A DNA stretch of 64,000 nucleotides from Alkaliflexus imshenetskii DSM 15055 (GTDB lineage Bacteria > Bacteroidota > Bacteroidia > Bacteroidales > Marinilabiliaceae), in assembly GCF_000517065.1 (NCBI RefSeq), contig NZ_KI912105.1, positions 3,311,725-3,375,724 on the forward strand, written 5' to 3'. How positions within the stretch are numbered: position 1 is the stretch's first letter; every line of letters starts with the position of its first letter. Below are positions 52,751 through 63,431 of this stretch, piece after piece. The position numbers and the translations under genes are program-made. The notes below the pieces were generated by a model that was not told where the DNA came from, did no database searches, and was given only the letters and a program-made list of their open reading frames with translations.

Positions 52751-53667
52751 ATTTGTATTTCTATCCGTGATGTTTTTCTGATATTCAATTCTCAGTTGTG
52801 TACAATAATTTTTAAGGCAGCTCCATTTGTTTGCTATTATCTGATTGGGGTTATTATTATAAAATATTTGGATGGTTTATCAGTTTTTTACGCAATAGTG
52901 TTAATTCCTTTTTCGGTTTAAGCAGAAATCTTCACATTAATCAGTCTGGTTGTATTTATTGACTATACAAAAGTGTCAAATATACTTTTAATGGTGTTGA
53001 GAGGCTATTGAACGCTTTTATCGTGTTGACACCTTTTTTTTCTCTCTTGTTCTTATGGTTTCCCTAGTGTTTACAGGCTTTTGGGGTGAGTGGTTGTAGT
53101 TTTAGATATTGTGAAAATCTAAAATCACAACACGTATAACTTACAATTTAGGCTGATCCATCTTGAATTCTAACAAGCATCTTCCCGGTTTTCTTAACAA
53201 TTTTTTGATTGAAATTGATATTGCCATCACATTCTGTTTTTGGTATAAGTGAGTTGTTGTTGTGTGTTATTTGCCTGATAATAAATGTTTAAACGTAATC
53301 AGTGATGTGTCAGATTTGGATTGTTTCATTGGCGTTTGTTGAGTGTTTTTCACAAACATTAGCATTTTATCTGGAATTGAAAATGGAATATCTGAAATCA
53401 CAAATGCTTATGGAGGTTGTGATATAAATTTGATTCCGTGAAAAAGAAGGGTGATTTACATTGTGAAACTTTTAACAAACAGAATCTATGAGAAGAATCA
53501 GAGACGAGAATCCAGATGTCTGCTTAAAAAATGGAAATCGGGTATTCGTCGTGTATTAAGCGGTTTAACCAAACCAATGATTTCCAATGCTTATAAACTT
53601 AATCAGATTGAGGAAATAGTTTTTGAAGCAGTTGCCTAAGGCACGTAAAAAATCAAATCTAAAAAAA
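52751..53667. other. Long regulatory region before the sus operon
   Basis: No convincing gene lies in this 917-base AT-rich region, which is where HTCS binding and the operon promoter would be expected. A TAAATTTG box at 53425-53432 is a candidate -7 element and would give a leader of about 230 bases. A frame at 53451-53639 encodes 62 basic residues without family resemblance. A T-run preceded by GTGTTGACACC near 53020-53040 could be a second hairpin. Binding sites of the HTCS could not be recognised. Confidence 0.45.
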
Positions 53668-56600
53668 ATGAAGAAAACTAAAAGTCGTTTATGTTCACTG
53701 TTTCAACAGTGGATGAGTTTTAAACTACTGGTGCTCCTTCTGCTTTCGTCAGGAGGTTCCTGCCTTTATGCGCAAAGCGGCCGCATAGTGACGGGTACGG
53801 TAGTTGACTCCAACCGGGAACCGCTTTACGGGGTAACCATTATGGTTAGGAACAAACCAGGAGTTGGTGTTATCACCGATTTTGATGGTAAGTTCAGCAT
53901 TACCCTTGCACCAGAGGACACCCATCTGGTTGTCTCTTTTTTGGGTATGTCAACCCAGACCATCAGTGTGTCTGGCAGAAGTACTTTAGCCATTGTGATG
54001 GAATCTGACTCCAGAATCTTTGACGAGGTAGTGGTAGTTGGTTTTGGTCAGCAGCGAAAGGAAAGTGTTGTAGGTGCAATTGCACAAACTACGAGTAAAA
54101 CCCTTGAACGTACAGGTGGTGTTACAAGTTTGGGTCAAGCACTTACAGGTAACCTTCCCGGCGTTGTTACCTTAACAACAACAGGTAAGCCTGGTGAAGA
54201 GGATCCTGAAATTGTGATTCGTGGTGTGAGCACATGGAATGGCAACGAACCGTTGGTGTTAGTCGATGGTATCGAGCGCCCCATGAGTAGCGTGGATATT
54301 AACTCAGTGGCTACAATTTCTGTGTTGAAGGATGCTTCTGCTACTGCTGTATTTGGTGTTCGTGGTGCCAATGGTGTTATTCTTATTACCACCAAACGTG
54401 GTGAAGAAGGAAAAGCCAATATTGACATCAATTTCACCACAACCTTGAAAACACACTCCAAGTTGCCTAAGTTGATGGACTCTTACGACGCTTTAATGTT
54501 GCGTAACAGAGTTATCGAACATGAGTTGGGTTATAAGCCTGAAACTTGGAGTTATTATATGCCACAAGAGATTATTAACAAATATCGGTGGCCGGCTAAT
54601 CTTGAAGAGTTTGAAAGGTATCCCAATGTGGATTGGGTAGATGAACTCCTCAAGCCTTTCGCTACCTCATATAATGCAAACATTAACGTATCTGGAGGTT
54701 CTAAATTTGCCAAGTACTTTGTGAGTTTGGATTATGCACATGAAGGTGACTTGTACAAATCGTTTGATAACAATCGTGGTTACGAAACCGGTTTTGGATT
54801 TGACAGGATTAACGTGCGAAGCAACACCGACTTTTCACTGACAAAAACCACACTGTTTAAAATGAACTTGTCCGGTTCTCATGCTGTTACCAAAGGAACC
54901 AACTACAATAACTATGAGAACCTTGTATGGGCAGCATTTTATGGTATTGCACCTGATGCTTTCAGACCCAAATACAGCGATGGCTCATTTGGTTACTATC
55001 ATCCAAACCCCACACAGGCTTCTACTAACTCAATGGAAGATTTGAGTGTGAATGGTGTAGGATATACCACAAACGATCGTCTAAATACAGACTTCACTCT
55101 TGAACAGGATTTGGGCTTTATTGTAAAAGGCTTATCTGCTCATGCCAAACTAGCATTTGACAACAGTTTCCGTGAAATCAACAGGGGTATTGATGATACC
55201 AATGACTGGGAAGCAAATCCACACAAATGGATTGACCCTGAAACAGGTGCTGTTTATACCGATGTAACAGTGGATGGTAACAACAAGTTTGACTACCAGA
55301 ACAACATCGCATGGATGACAGGTGCCGGAACGGTTGACAACAACGAGACTTTCCGCAGGATGAACTATTCGGCTCAGATAAACTACACCAACACTTTTGG
55401 TAAACATACCTTTGGTAGTATGGGTAACTTTAGCCGTGAGCAGTATTCAAGAGGAAACAACTTACCAATTTACCGTGAAAACTGGGTGTTTAGAGCTACT
55501 TATGACTTTTCAAAACGCTATATGCTTGAATATAACGGTGCTTATAACGGTTCTGAAAAATTTGGTGTAGACTACAGGTTTGGCTTTTTTCAGTCGGGCG
55601 CTGTGGGCTGGATGTTCTCTGAAGAGGCATTCTTCAAGCAACTTAACTTGAGCTGGGTAGATATGCTGAAGTTCAGAGTCTCTTATGGTCAGATTGGTGA
55701 TGATAAGATAGGTTGGAATGAATTTGATCGCGCTGTACGCTGGCTACACATGGATGAATGGGCTTATGGTGGTGCATTTAACCAGGGAATCACAGGTATT
55801 GATCCCAACCAGAGTCCATACGGTTGGTATTATGAGTCAAAAATTGGAAACCCCAATTTGCAATGGGAAGTTGCCACTAAGTTGGATATCGCTTTGGATT
55901 ATGCATTCTTAGGTGGCGTACTAGCCGGTTCTATTGACTATTTCAGCGAGAGACGTACAGATATTCTGCTTCAAGGAAACAGACGTGCGGTACCAAGCTA
56001 CTATGGAGCTACAGCACCTACAGCCAACCTTGGCGAGGTAGAAACCAAAGGATATGAATTGGAACTTCGTTGGAACAAGCCACTTCTTCAAAACTGGCGT
56101 TTGTGGGGTAATGTGTTCTATACACATGCTGAAAACAAGGTGATTAAGGCTGACGACCCACTGTTGAAGCCCGAATATCAGCAGCTTGCCAACAAGCCTG
56201 TGAATCAAACCCGTGCTTATGTTGATTATGGGTATTTCAATAGTTGGGATGAGTTGTACGGAAGTACACCACACGACCAGTTAGATGCAGACCGTATGCC
56301 AGGTAATTACATTATTCTCGATTACGATGGTGATGGCGTTATTACATCATTCGACCAAATACCTTATGGTTTTACCAATGTGCCTTTGAATACTGTAAAC
56401 TTCCAGTTTGGTGCCGATTATAAAGGATGGAGCGGTTTTGTTCAGTTTTATGGCGCAAATAATGTGTCTCGCTTTGTGAACCTATCAAGCCTTGGTGGAA
56501 TTAGAAATACAGCATTTGATGAAGGTTCCTACTGGTCGAAAGACGATAATGGTGCCGATGTGCCACTCCCAAGATGGGGTACACAGGCAAGCGCTTACAC

Positions 56601-56844
56601 AAGCGGAACCCGTTTCTTGCATGATGGTTCTTACATCCGTTTGAAGTATGCCGAAGTGTCTTACACATTCAGCAAAGAAGATTGGATTAGAAGAATAGGA
56701 TTGAATAACCTGAAATTGTTCGTAAATGGTAATAACCTCTTTTTATGGACAAAAATGCCTGATGACCGCGAGTCGAATACAGGTGGTAACACAGCTTATC
56801 CGACCCAAAGACGTTTTAACTTAGGATTGAGAATATCATTATAA
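53668..56844 (+). CDS. SusC-like TonB-dependent outer membrane transporter 1
   Basis: A 1058-residue importer for oligosaccharides, working with the SusD protein of the next gene. ATG at 53668 (MKKTKSRL) opens a signal peptide ending SCLYAQSG; an upstream in-frame start at 53623 is less likely. A CarboxypepD_reg-like domain (about 35-115; TGTVVDSNREPLYGVTIMV) is followed by the SusC signature region VVVVGFGQQRKESVVGAI, a plug (LVLVDGIERPMSSVDINSV, ATAVFGVRGANGVILITTKRG), and a 22-strand barrel ending FNLGLRISL. It is the first gene of the sus operon; susD follows after eight bases. Confidence 0.97.
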   Translation: MKKTKSRLCSLFQQWMSFKLLVLLLLSSGGSCLYAQSGRIVTGTVVDSNREPLYGVTIMVRNKPGVGVITDFDGKFSITLAPEDTHLVVSFLGMSTQTISVSGRSTLAIVMESDSRIFDEVVVVGFGQQRKESVVGAIAQTTSKTLERTGGVTSLGQALTGNLPGVVTLTTTGKPGEEDPEIVIRGVSTWNGNEPLVLVDGIERPMSSVDINSVATISVLKDASATAVFGVRGANGVILITTKRGEEGKANIDINFTTTLKTHSKLPKLMDSYDALMLRNRVIEHELGYKPETWSYYMPQEIINKYRWPANLEEFERYPNVDWVDELLKPFATSYNANINVSGGSKFAKYFVSLDYAHEGDLYKSFDNNRGYETGFGFDRINVRSNTDFSLTKTTLFKMNLSGSHAVTKGTNYNNYENLVWAAFYGIAPDAFRPKYSDGSFGYYHPNPTQASTNSMEDLSVNGVGYTTNDRLNTDFTLEQDLGFIVKGLSAHAKLAFDNSFREINRGIDDTNDWEANPHKWIDPETGAVYTDVTVDGNNKFDYQNNIAWMTGAGTVDNNETFRRMNYSAQINYTNTFGKHTFGSMGNFSREQYSRGNNLPIYRENWVFRATYDFSKRYMLEYNGAYNGSEKFGVDYRFGFFQSGAVGWMFSEEAFFKQLNLSWVDMLKFRVSYGQIGDDKIGWNEFDRAVRWLHMDEWAYGGAFNQGITGIDPNQSPYGWYYESKIGNPNLQWEVATKLDIALDYAFLGGVLAGSIDYFSERRTDILLQGNRRAVPSYYGATAPTANLGEVETKGYELELRWNKPLLQNWRLWGNVFYTHAENKVIKADDPLLKPEYQQLANKPVNQTRAYVDYGYFNSWDELYGSTPHDQLDADRMPGNYIILDYDGDGVITSFDQIPYGFTNVPLNTVNFQFGADYKGWSGFVQFYGANNVSRFVNLSSLGGIRNTAFDEGSYWSKDDNGADVPLPRWGTQASAYTSGTRFLHDGSYIRLKYAEVSYTFSKEDWIRRIGLNNLKLFVNGNNLFLWTKMPDDRESNTGGNTAYPTQRRFNLGLRISL

Positions 56845-56852
56845 CCTACTGT

Positions 56853-58727
56853 ATGATGAAAACGAAATTGATATATTATCTATACGGAATTGCCATATCA
56901 CTTATGTTGAGTGTAAGTGCATGTACCGAATATCTGGACAAAGCTCCGGAATCTATAATCTCGAAGGATGATGCGTTTAAAAACTTCACCAACTTTCAGG
57001 GGTTTGTAGAAAGAATGTACCATTTAACGCCTGATATTGCCAAGCACTTCTGGGTAAGCTCATTTAACTGGGGCGAAGACGAAGTGGTAACCATTGGTAA
57101 TGGTGAATACTTGATGGGTTTTGCAATTGACCGTGGTAACTACCGCAGTTATATTGGCAAGGGAGACAGTTTCCTTGATCGCAACTGGAGTCCTAGTGGT
57201 GACCGGTTTCAGAAATCTATTTGGGGTGGTTCATGGTATGGCATTCGCGTAGCAAACATGGGCCTTGAAGCATTGGCCGAAGGTAAGTTGGTTGACGCTA
57301 CTCAGGAGGAGAGAGATATGATTGCCGGACAGCTCTATTTCTTTCGTGCCTGGTTCTATTTTCAACTAACCCAGTATTGGGGTGGTCTTCCTTACATCGA
57401 CTATGTGTTGCCAAGTGATCAACCATTGACGCTTCCGCGCGAATCATACAGGGAGAATGCATTGAAGATGGCGGCTGATTTCAAAAAAGCAGCTGATCTG
57501 CTTCCCATAAACTGGGATAACACAACTGCAGGTAGTAGAACGCTAAACAATAATGAGTTGCGCATCAATAAGATATGGGCAAAGGCCATGCTTGGTAAAA
57601 CCTATCTTTATGCCGGCAGTCCGCTGATGACCAATGGTCCAAATGGTCCCCGCACGTATGATGCAGAGATGTGTAAGTTGGCTGCTGAAGCATTTGGTGA
57701 AGTGTTAAGCATGGTTGAAAATGGCCAAACCCAGTATGCGTTGGTTCCATTTGAAAACTATTCATCCTTATTCTATACCATTCAGCAAGGCTGGTTGATG
57801 CCTGGTGGTACTGAAGCAATTATCAGAAGCCCAACGTATGGCCCCGATTCATACTGGAGACAGATGAACTCATACCAGCCTTCGCCAATGGCACAGGGTG
57901 ATGGTATTGTGCTGGCACCTGCTGCCAACTATGTGAACTACTATGGTATGGCCAATGGTATGCCGCTTGATGATCCCGAATCTGGTTTCAACGAGAATCA
58001 ACCATGGAAAGATCGCGATCCCCGATTCTACCACGACATTGTTTTTGATGGTATGAAAATGGTATCAGGTACAATCACAAACGCCGATGACGAAGTATGG
58101 CGCTATGCCAATCTTTTCACCGGAGGTAACTATGTGTCGGATCCACGTCGTGTGAGCCGTACAGGATACCTGAATTACAAGTTTATTCCACTTGGAGCTA
58201 ACATTTGGGATGCCACTTATGGATACAGTTATGCCACTCACTTACATCTATCTTGGATGCGTTTGTCTGATGTGTACCTGATGTATGCCGAAGCAGTTGC
58301 TCAAGGATTTGGTTCACCAACTGCTAAAGCTGTCTCTTTCTCAAAAACAGCTGCCGAAGCCGTGAATACAGTGCGTGAGCGTGCAGGTGTTGCGCCAATG
58401 GCATCAAAATATACCAGTTCATTATCGGCGTTTATGGATGAACTCATCAGAGAACGTGCCGTTGAGTTGGCTTTTGAAGGACATCGATTCAACGACCTTC
58501 GCCGCTGGCTCCTGTTAACAGAACAACCTTACAATATCAAAACCAGACAATATTTTGATCGTGCACAACCGCTTGATACGAAGGTTGATCCTAAGGAGAA
58601 TTCTGTATTGAATTGGAGAGAAGAAGTTATAATTGAACGGAATCTCACAAGCAGGCACTATTGGTTCCCATTCAAGACTGATGATGTCAGCATGTATCCC
58701 GAGTTTTACCAAAATCCGGGCTGGTAA
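56853..58727 (+). CDS. SusD-like surface glycan-binding lipoprotein 1
   Basis: A 624-residue outer-surface lipoprotein that caps the SusC transporter and presents glycan. The signal MMKTKLIYYLYGIAISLMLSVSAC ends at the lipid-anchor Cys (ATG at 56853 or 56856). The RagB/SusD fold shows TPR-like helices (IAGQLYFFRAWFYFQLTQYWGGLPY, KIWAKAMLGKTYLYAGSPLM) and a C-terminal SusD block with WMRLSDVYLMYAEAVAQ, AAEAVNTVRERAGV and LIRERAVELAFEGHRFNDLRRW. It lies eight bases after susC 1 and 27 bases before susC 2, so the genes are cotranscribed. The ligand is unknown. Confidence 0.96.
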   Translation: MMKTKLIYYLYGIAISLMLSVSACTEYLDKAPESIISKDDAFKNFTNFQGFVERMYHLTPDIAKHFWVSSFNWGEDEVVTIGNGEYLMGFAIDRGNYRSYIGKGDSFLDRNWSPSGDRFQKSIWGGSWYGIRVANMGLEALAEGKLVDATQEERDMIAGQLYFFRAWFYFQLTQYWGGLPYIDYVLPSDQPLTLPRESYRENALKMAADFKKAADLLPINWDNTTAGSRTLNNNELRINKIWAKAMLGKTYLYAGSPLMTNGPNGPRTYDAEMCKLAAEAFGEVLSMVENGQTQYALVPFENYSSLFYTIQQGWLMPGGTEAIIRSPTYGPDSYWRQMNSYQPSPMAQGDGIVLAPAANYVNYYGMANGMPLDDPESGFNENQPWKDRDPRFYHDIVFDGMKMVSGTITNADDEVWRYANLFTGGNYVSDPRRVSRTGYLNYKFIPLGANIWDATYGYSYATHLHLSWMRLSDVYLMYAEAVAQGFGSPTAKAVSFSKTAAEAVNTVRERAGVAPMASKYTSSLSAFMDELIRERAVELAFEGHRFNDLRRWLLLTEQPYNIKTRQYFDRAQPLDTKVDPKENSVLNWREEVIIERNLTSRHYWFPFKTDDVSMYPEFYQNPGW

Positions 58728-58754
58728 CAAATTGAGAATAAAAAAAAGACTAAA

Positions 58755-61586
58755 ATGAAACAAATATATATTGGTCTCGCAATTTGTATCGTCTTTGTTT
58801 TCAGTGTCCTACAAGCTTCTGCGCAAGTTGAGTTTTCAGAAACTGAGACAGTGGCAAACGATACAATACAAAGGAAAGTGGAGGTCGCGTTCCGTTCTAT
58901 GGACGAAAAGGACCTTTTGGGCGGTATCTCAGTCATTGAGGTGGACGACATGACAAAAAAGGCATATACCGCATTCAGTTTTGCATTTGTTGAGAACCTG
59001 GTTGGGGGCTACAACAATGGCATTTGGGGTATGAACGATCTTTTGGTTGTGGTAGATGGTAATGTTCGTGATGCGAACAACGTATTGCCAACCGAGATTC
59101 AGCAGATTACCATACTGAAGGGTATGGCAGCAGTGGTACTTTATGGTAGCAGGGCTGCAAAGGGTGTAATTATGATTACTACCAAACGCGGACAAGCCGG
59201 GGATCCTACCATCAATGTTCGGGTTAATACTGGTGTGCGTGTGCCTAAAGCTTTTCCCAAATATCTTGGATCTGCTGAGTACATGACCTACTACAACGAA
59301 GCGCGTGCAAATGATGGATTGGCACCAAGTTTTAGCGATGAACAGATCTATCGTCATGCATCTGGCGAAAATCCTTATCGTTATCCGAGTTTAAATATGT
59401 ACTCTTCTGATTATTTGCGCAAAATGTACAATCAGTCGGAAGGTATTGTGGAGATCATAGGAGGTAACGAGCGTGTACGTTATTATACCACAACTGGTTA
59501 TTCACGTGAGGGTACACTTTTAAAAGTAGGCAACACAGCCGATGATAACATTACCCGTATGTTTGCCCGTGGTAACATCGATTTGGATTTGCATGAGAAT
59601 TTCAAAGTGCAATCCGATGCAAACGTTACTTTTTATGATTATATGCAAGCCATGACTAGCTGGTGGGGAAATGCTGCTACATTGCGTCCTAACCGTGTTT
59701 CTCCATTAATTCCACTGAGCTATCTGGAGGAAATGGATCATCCTTCACGTGCTACTGTGCTTAACAGTAACCACATTGTTGATGGCAAGTATTTTCTGGG
59801 TGGTACACAGTTAAATCCTACCAACCCGATTGCTTCAGCCTATGCCGGTGGTATCGATAAGTTTGTTAGCCGCCAGTTTCAGTTTAACACACGTTTTGAT
59901 CTGAACCTCAGATCGCTGCTTGATGGTTTGCATTTTCGCGCTAAGTATGGTATTGACTATGCCTCTACTTACAATCAGACCTATCCAAATGAGTATGCGA
60001 CTTTCTCGCCTACCTGGACAAACTACGCCGGGCCTGATATGATTGCCAATGTTACGCAGTACGGAAATGACAGAAAAGCAGGTGTTGAATTTATCTATAA
60101 CTCTGCTTACAGGTATACTTATAATACTAGTGCTCAGTTTGATTATTCAACTACTGTGAACGAAAACCACAACTGGTTTGGTATGGTAGTAGCCAATGCC
60201 TGGCAAAGAAGATTTAGCGGCGAGTATCACATGCTTACCAACGTGAACCTGGGTATTCAGGCTTCCTACAATTTCAAGCATAAGTATTATGTTGATTTCA
60301 GCTCTGCTCTTCCTTATTCTGCTAAGCTTCCCGAAGGTAACCGTTTAGGATTTTCTCCTACTGTGACATTGGGATGGCGTCCTGTTAAGGAAGATTTCTT
60401 TAGCAACACTGCTTTTGATGATTTGATGCTGACCGTTTCAGGAGGTGTCATTAATCATGATATAGACATATCAGTGGATGGTAACGAGATGGGTTATTAT
60501 CTCTATAAGCCTATTGTGCAGAGAAGCGGATGGTACTCATGGGCCGATTTGGGTGGTGAAGCAGCTACTTCATTCCAGCGTGGTGAAAACCCTGCTATGA
60601 CATTTGTGAAGAGAAAAGAGTTGAATTTGGGTGTAAGGGGTTCGCTTTGGGATAGATTCCTAACATTTGATGCCAACTATTTCGTTGGTAAAATGGATGG
60701 TAACCTTGCTTTGGTACATTCACTTTATCCTATCTATTTTACGCAGGTTGGATACCCAACATCTTCCATCATTCCTTATGTGAATTACAATATCGACAAC
60801 CGTTCCGGCTTTGACTTCAGCATGTATTTTAACCAAAAAGTGAGTGCTGTGGATATGATTTTGGGCGTGAGTGGTATGTACTCTAATACCGAAGCCGAAA
60901 GACGTGACGAAAACATCAGCTATGATTATCAAACCAGTATTGGTCGCCATGTGAGTGGTATTTGGGGCTTGCAAAGTCTTGGATTCTTCAGAGATCAAAA
61001 CGACGTTGACAACTCTCCGGAACAAGCATTTGGTGAGCAGGTAAGACCTGGTGACATCAAATACAAAGACCAGAATGGTGATGGTATCATCGATAACAAC
61101 GACGCGGTATTTCTTGGACGTTGGGATACACCATTCCGTTTAGGTGTTAACTTTACTGCAAAATGGCGTAGTTTCACCTTGTTTGCCATGGCCGATGGTT
61201 TCTTTGGCGGATACGGTCTGAAGAGCAACTCATATTATTGGGTGCGCGGTGATAGCAAATATTCGGACATTGTTCGCAACAGATGGACAGAGGAGACTAA
61301 AGATATAGCTACATATCCAAGACTCACTACTACCAATGGCAATAACAATTTCCGTAGTTCAGACTTCTGGTTATACAAAACCGACCGTGTGAATTTGTCG
61401 CAGGTTCAATTAACGTATGATATTCCTGAAACAGCGTTGCAGGGATCTTTCATAAGCGGACTCAGTGTTTATGTAAGTGGATATAATCTGTTGACTATTT
61501 CGGACGAGCGTAAGCATTTGGAGATGAATGTTGGACAAGCACCGCAGACACGTTTTTTCAACATCGGTGTTAAAGGCATTTTTTAA
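58755..61586 (+). CDS. SusC-like transporter 2, without carboxypeptidase-regulatory domain
   Basis: A 943-residue second SusC-type transporter. The signal peptide ends SVLQASAQ. It is about 115 residues shorter than its neighbour because the CarboxypepD_reg-like domain is missing. The mature protein goes almost at once to the plug: LLVVVDGNVRDANNVLPTEI, AAVVLYGSRAAKGVIMITTKRG. The barrel is complete and ends RFFNIGVKGIF. The VVVVGFGQQ-like SusC motif is also absent. Short SusCs of this kind occur as the second member of tandem C-D-C-D operons in other Bacteroidota. susD 2 starts about 30 bases downstream. Confidence 0.95.
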   Translation: MKQIYIGLAICIVFVFSVLQASAQVEFSETETVANDTIQRKVEVAFRSMDEKDLLGGISVIEVDDMTKKAYTAFSFAFVENLVGGYNNGIWGMNDLLVVVDGNVRDANNVLPTEIQQITILKGMAAVVLYGSRAAKGVIMITTKRGQAGDPTINVRVNTGVRVPKAFPKYLGSAEYMTYYNEARANDGLAPSFSDEQIYRHASGENPYRYPSLNMYSSDYLRKMYNQSEGIVEIIGGNERVRYYTTTGYSREGTLLKVGNTADDNITRMFARGNIDLDLHENFKVQSDANVTFYDYMQAMTSWWGNAATLRPNRVSPLIPLSYLEEMDHPSRATVLNSNHIVDGKYFLGGTQLNPTNPIASAYAGGIDKFVSRQFQFNTRFDLNLRSLLDGLHFRAKYGIDYASTYNQTYPNEYATFSPTWTNYAGPDMIANVTQYGNDRKAGVEFIYNSAYRYTYNTSAQFDYSTTVNENHNWFGMVVANAWQRRFSGEYHMLTNVNLGIQASYNFKHKYYVDFSSALPYSAKLPEGNRLGFSPTVTLGWRPVKEDFFSNTAFDDLMLTVSGGVINHDIDISVDGNEMGYYLYKPIVQRSGWYSWADLGGEAATSFQRGENPAMTFVKRKELNLGVRGSLWDRFLTFDANYFVGKMDGNLALVHSLYPIYFTQVGYPTSSIIPYVNYNIDNRSGFDFSMYFNQKVSAVDMILGVSGMYSNTEAERRDENISYDYQTSIGRHVSGIWGLQSLGFFRDQNDVDNSPEQAFGEQVRPGDIKYKDQNGDGIIDNNDAVFLGRWDTPFRLGVNFTAKWRSFTLFAMADGFFGGYGLKSNSYYWVRGDSKYSDIVRNRWTEETKDIATYPRLTTTNGNNNFRSSDFWLYKTDRVNLSQVQLTYDIPETALQGSFISGLSVYVSGYNLLTISDERKHLEMNVGQAPQTRFFNIGVKGIF

Positions 61587-61616
61587 TGATGTAATCAGAA
61601 CAAAATGTATTCAATC

Positions 61617-63401
61617 ATGAAGAAAAGAAATAAATTATCCATAATTGCGCTGATTGCTTTGTTCTCATTTGTTCAAACAGGTTGTGAAGACATGTTTGAG
61701 CCCGCAATTGAGAATCACAAAGAAACCAGTGACTTGTACAACATGCCGGCATGGGCTGCCGGTCTGTTGGGACACGTGTATATCAGCAACCCGCTGGGTT
61801 CCTGGTCTTTCACCGATGTGGCTACCGACGACGCCGTATCTAACAACCCAAACAATGGTTACAGATTGATGGCTACCGGTTCGTGGCGGGCTACCAACAA
61901 CCCGATGGACAGATGGCAATACATGAGGGCTTCATGGCAGTATCTAAATACATTTATCAGCATTGCTGACGATGTAAACTGGGCTGCTGACCCTTTGGTG
62001 GCTGAGATGTTTAGAGATCGTCTTAAGGGTGATGCTTTTGGTATGAGAGCACTGTTCATGTATCATTTGTTGCTTCACCACGCAGGTCCTATCAATGGCC
62101 AGATGTACGGTATACCCATTGTATTGGAGCCTGAAAATCTGAACTCTGATTTTAATTTGCCGCGTAACACTTTCCAGGAGTGTATCGATCGTCTGTTTGC
62201 CGATGTGGACTCTGCTCTAAGATTGCTGCCCGACGATTATGGTGCAATTGAAGATGAGAATCTTGTTCCTGAAAAGTATCGTTCAAAAGGTGTTAGTGCA
62301 GGTCAATATACACGCGTATTTGGCGACAATGCCAAAAACCGTATGAGTGCCCGCATTGCCAGAGCCGTACGTGCGCAGGCTTCTCTGCTAGCTGCAAGTC
62401 CTGCTTATGCCAGTGGGTCAAATGTGACCTGGGCTGATGCTGCCAATAGCATGGCGATTGTGTTGAACGGATTGGGAAGCAATCCTGTTGCTGAATTGGA
62501 TCCGCAGGGTAACCGTTGGTATGCCAACAATGCAGCCATCAGGGATTTGCCAGCGGGTGTAAACCCAAAGGAGATTCTTTGGCGTGGAAACAAAGAGAGC
62601 AATGTGAACTTGGAGGTGGATAACTATCCTCCAACACTGTTTGGTAATGGACGTATCAACCCAACACAAAATTTGGTTGATGCCTTTCCAATGGTTAATG
62701 GTTATCCAATCACCGATCCTGCCAGTAACTATAACCCAAACAATCCGTATGCCAACAGAGATCCCCGTTTGGCGCTTTACATCATTTATAACGGAAGTCA
62801 GGCCGGACCTGCAAATGCGGCGATTACAACAGCTGCTGATGGTGCAGATAACAACGCGCTTAACAGAACTGAGACATCTACACGTACCGGTTACTATATG
62901 AAGAAGTTGTTAAATCAAACGGTTAATGCCAATCCAAATTCACAAACACCCGGACACCGTTACAAACCATTTATCCGTTATACCGAGATTTTCCTTGGTT
63001 ATGCCGAAGCCGCCAATGAGGCTTGGGGACCAACAGGAACCGGTACACATGGATACTCTGCGTACGATGTGATTAAGGCCATCCGTCAGAGAGCAGGAAT
63101 TGGTGTAAACGGAGACGATCCTTATCTTGAGTCTGTGAAAAACGATAAAGATAAGATGCGCGAATTGATTCACAATGAGCGCCGTCTGGAGCTTTGCTTC
63201 GAAGGTTTCCGTTTCTGGGATTTGCGTCGTTGGAAAAAGGAGTTAACTGAGCCTGCAAAAGGTATGAGCATCAGTGCAGGTAACTTCACGGTTCTGCCAC
63301 AGGTAGAAGGTCGTGCTTACCAGAACTATATGTATTATGGACCTATCCCATACGGAGAAGTGAACAAGTTCAGTAATCTGATTCAGAATGATGGATGGTA
63401 G
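61617..63401 (+). CDS. SusD-like surface glycan-binding lipoprotein 2
   Basis: A 594-residue partner for SusC 2. ATG at 61617 (MKKRNKLSII) gives the lipoprotein signal ending SFVQTGC; an upstream Met at 61605 is possible. The RagB/SusD fold is evident from GDAFGMRALFMYHLLLHHAGPI, ARIARAVRAQASLLAASPAYA, YTEIFLGYAEAANEAWG, YDVIKAIRQRAGIG and MRELIHNERRLELCFEGFRFWDLRRWKK. Sequence is only distantly similar to SusD 1, so the two pairs are not a recent duplication. The next gene starts 30 bases downstream. Confidence 0.96.
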   Translation: MKKRNKLSIIALIALFSFVQTGCEDMFEPAIENHKETSDLYNMPAWAAGLLGHVYISNPLGSWSFTDVATDDAVSNNPNNGYRLMATGSWRATNNPMDRWQYMRASWQYLNTFISIADDVNWAADPLVAEMFRDRLKGDAFGMRALFMYHLLLHHAGPINGQMYGIPIVLEPENLNSDFNLPRNTFQECIDRLFADVDSALRLLPDDYGAIEDENLVPEKYRSKGVSAGQYTRVFGDNAKNRMSARIARAVRAQASLLAASPAYASGSNVTWADAANSMAIVLNGLGSNPVAELDPQGNRWYANNAAIRDLPAGVNPKEILWRGNKESNVNLEVDNYPPTLFGNGRINPTQNLVDAFPMVNGYPITDPASNYNPNNPYANRDPRLALYIIYNGSQAGPANAAITTAADGADNNALNRTETSTRTGYYMKKLLNQTVNANPNSQTPGHRYKPFIRYTEIFLGYAEAANEAWGPTGTGTHGYSAYDVIKAIRQRAGIGVNGDDPYLESVKNDKDKMRELIHNERRLELCFEGFRFWDLRRWKKELTEPAKGMSISAGNFTVLPQVEGRAYQNYMYYGPIPYGEVNKFSNLIQNDGW

Positions 63402-63431
63402 AACATATTTGAACATTTAACAAGATTGAAA

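Noticed and set aside
52697-52921. 74-residue hydrophobic frame after the HTCS gene
   Set aside because: It covers the HTCS terminator and T-rich DNA; apparent membrane segments come from base composition.
53451-53639. 62-residue basic frame just before susC 1
   Set aside because: The start is GTG, composition is AT-driven and the frame lies in the probable 5' leader of the operon. It could be a leader peptide, but nothing beyond an open frame supports it.
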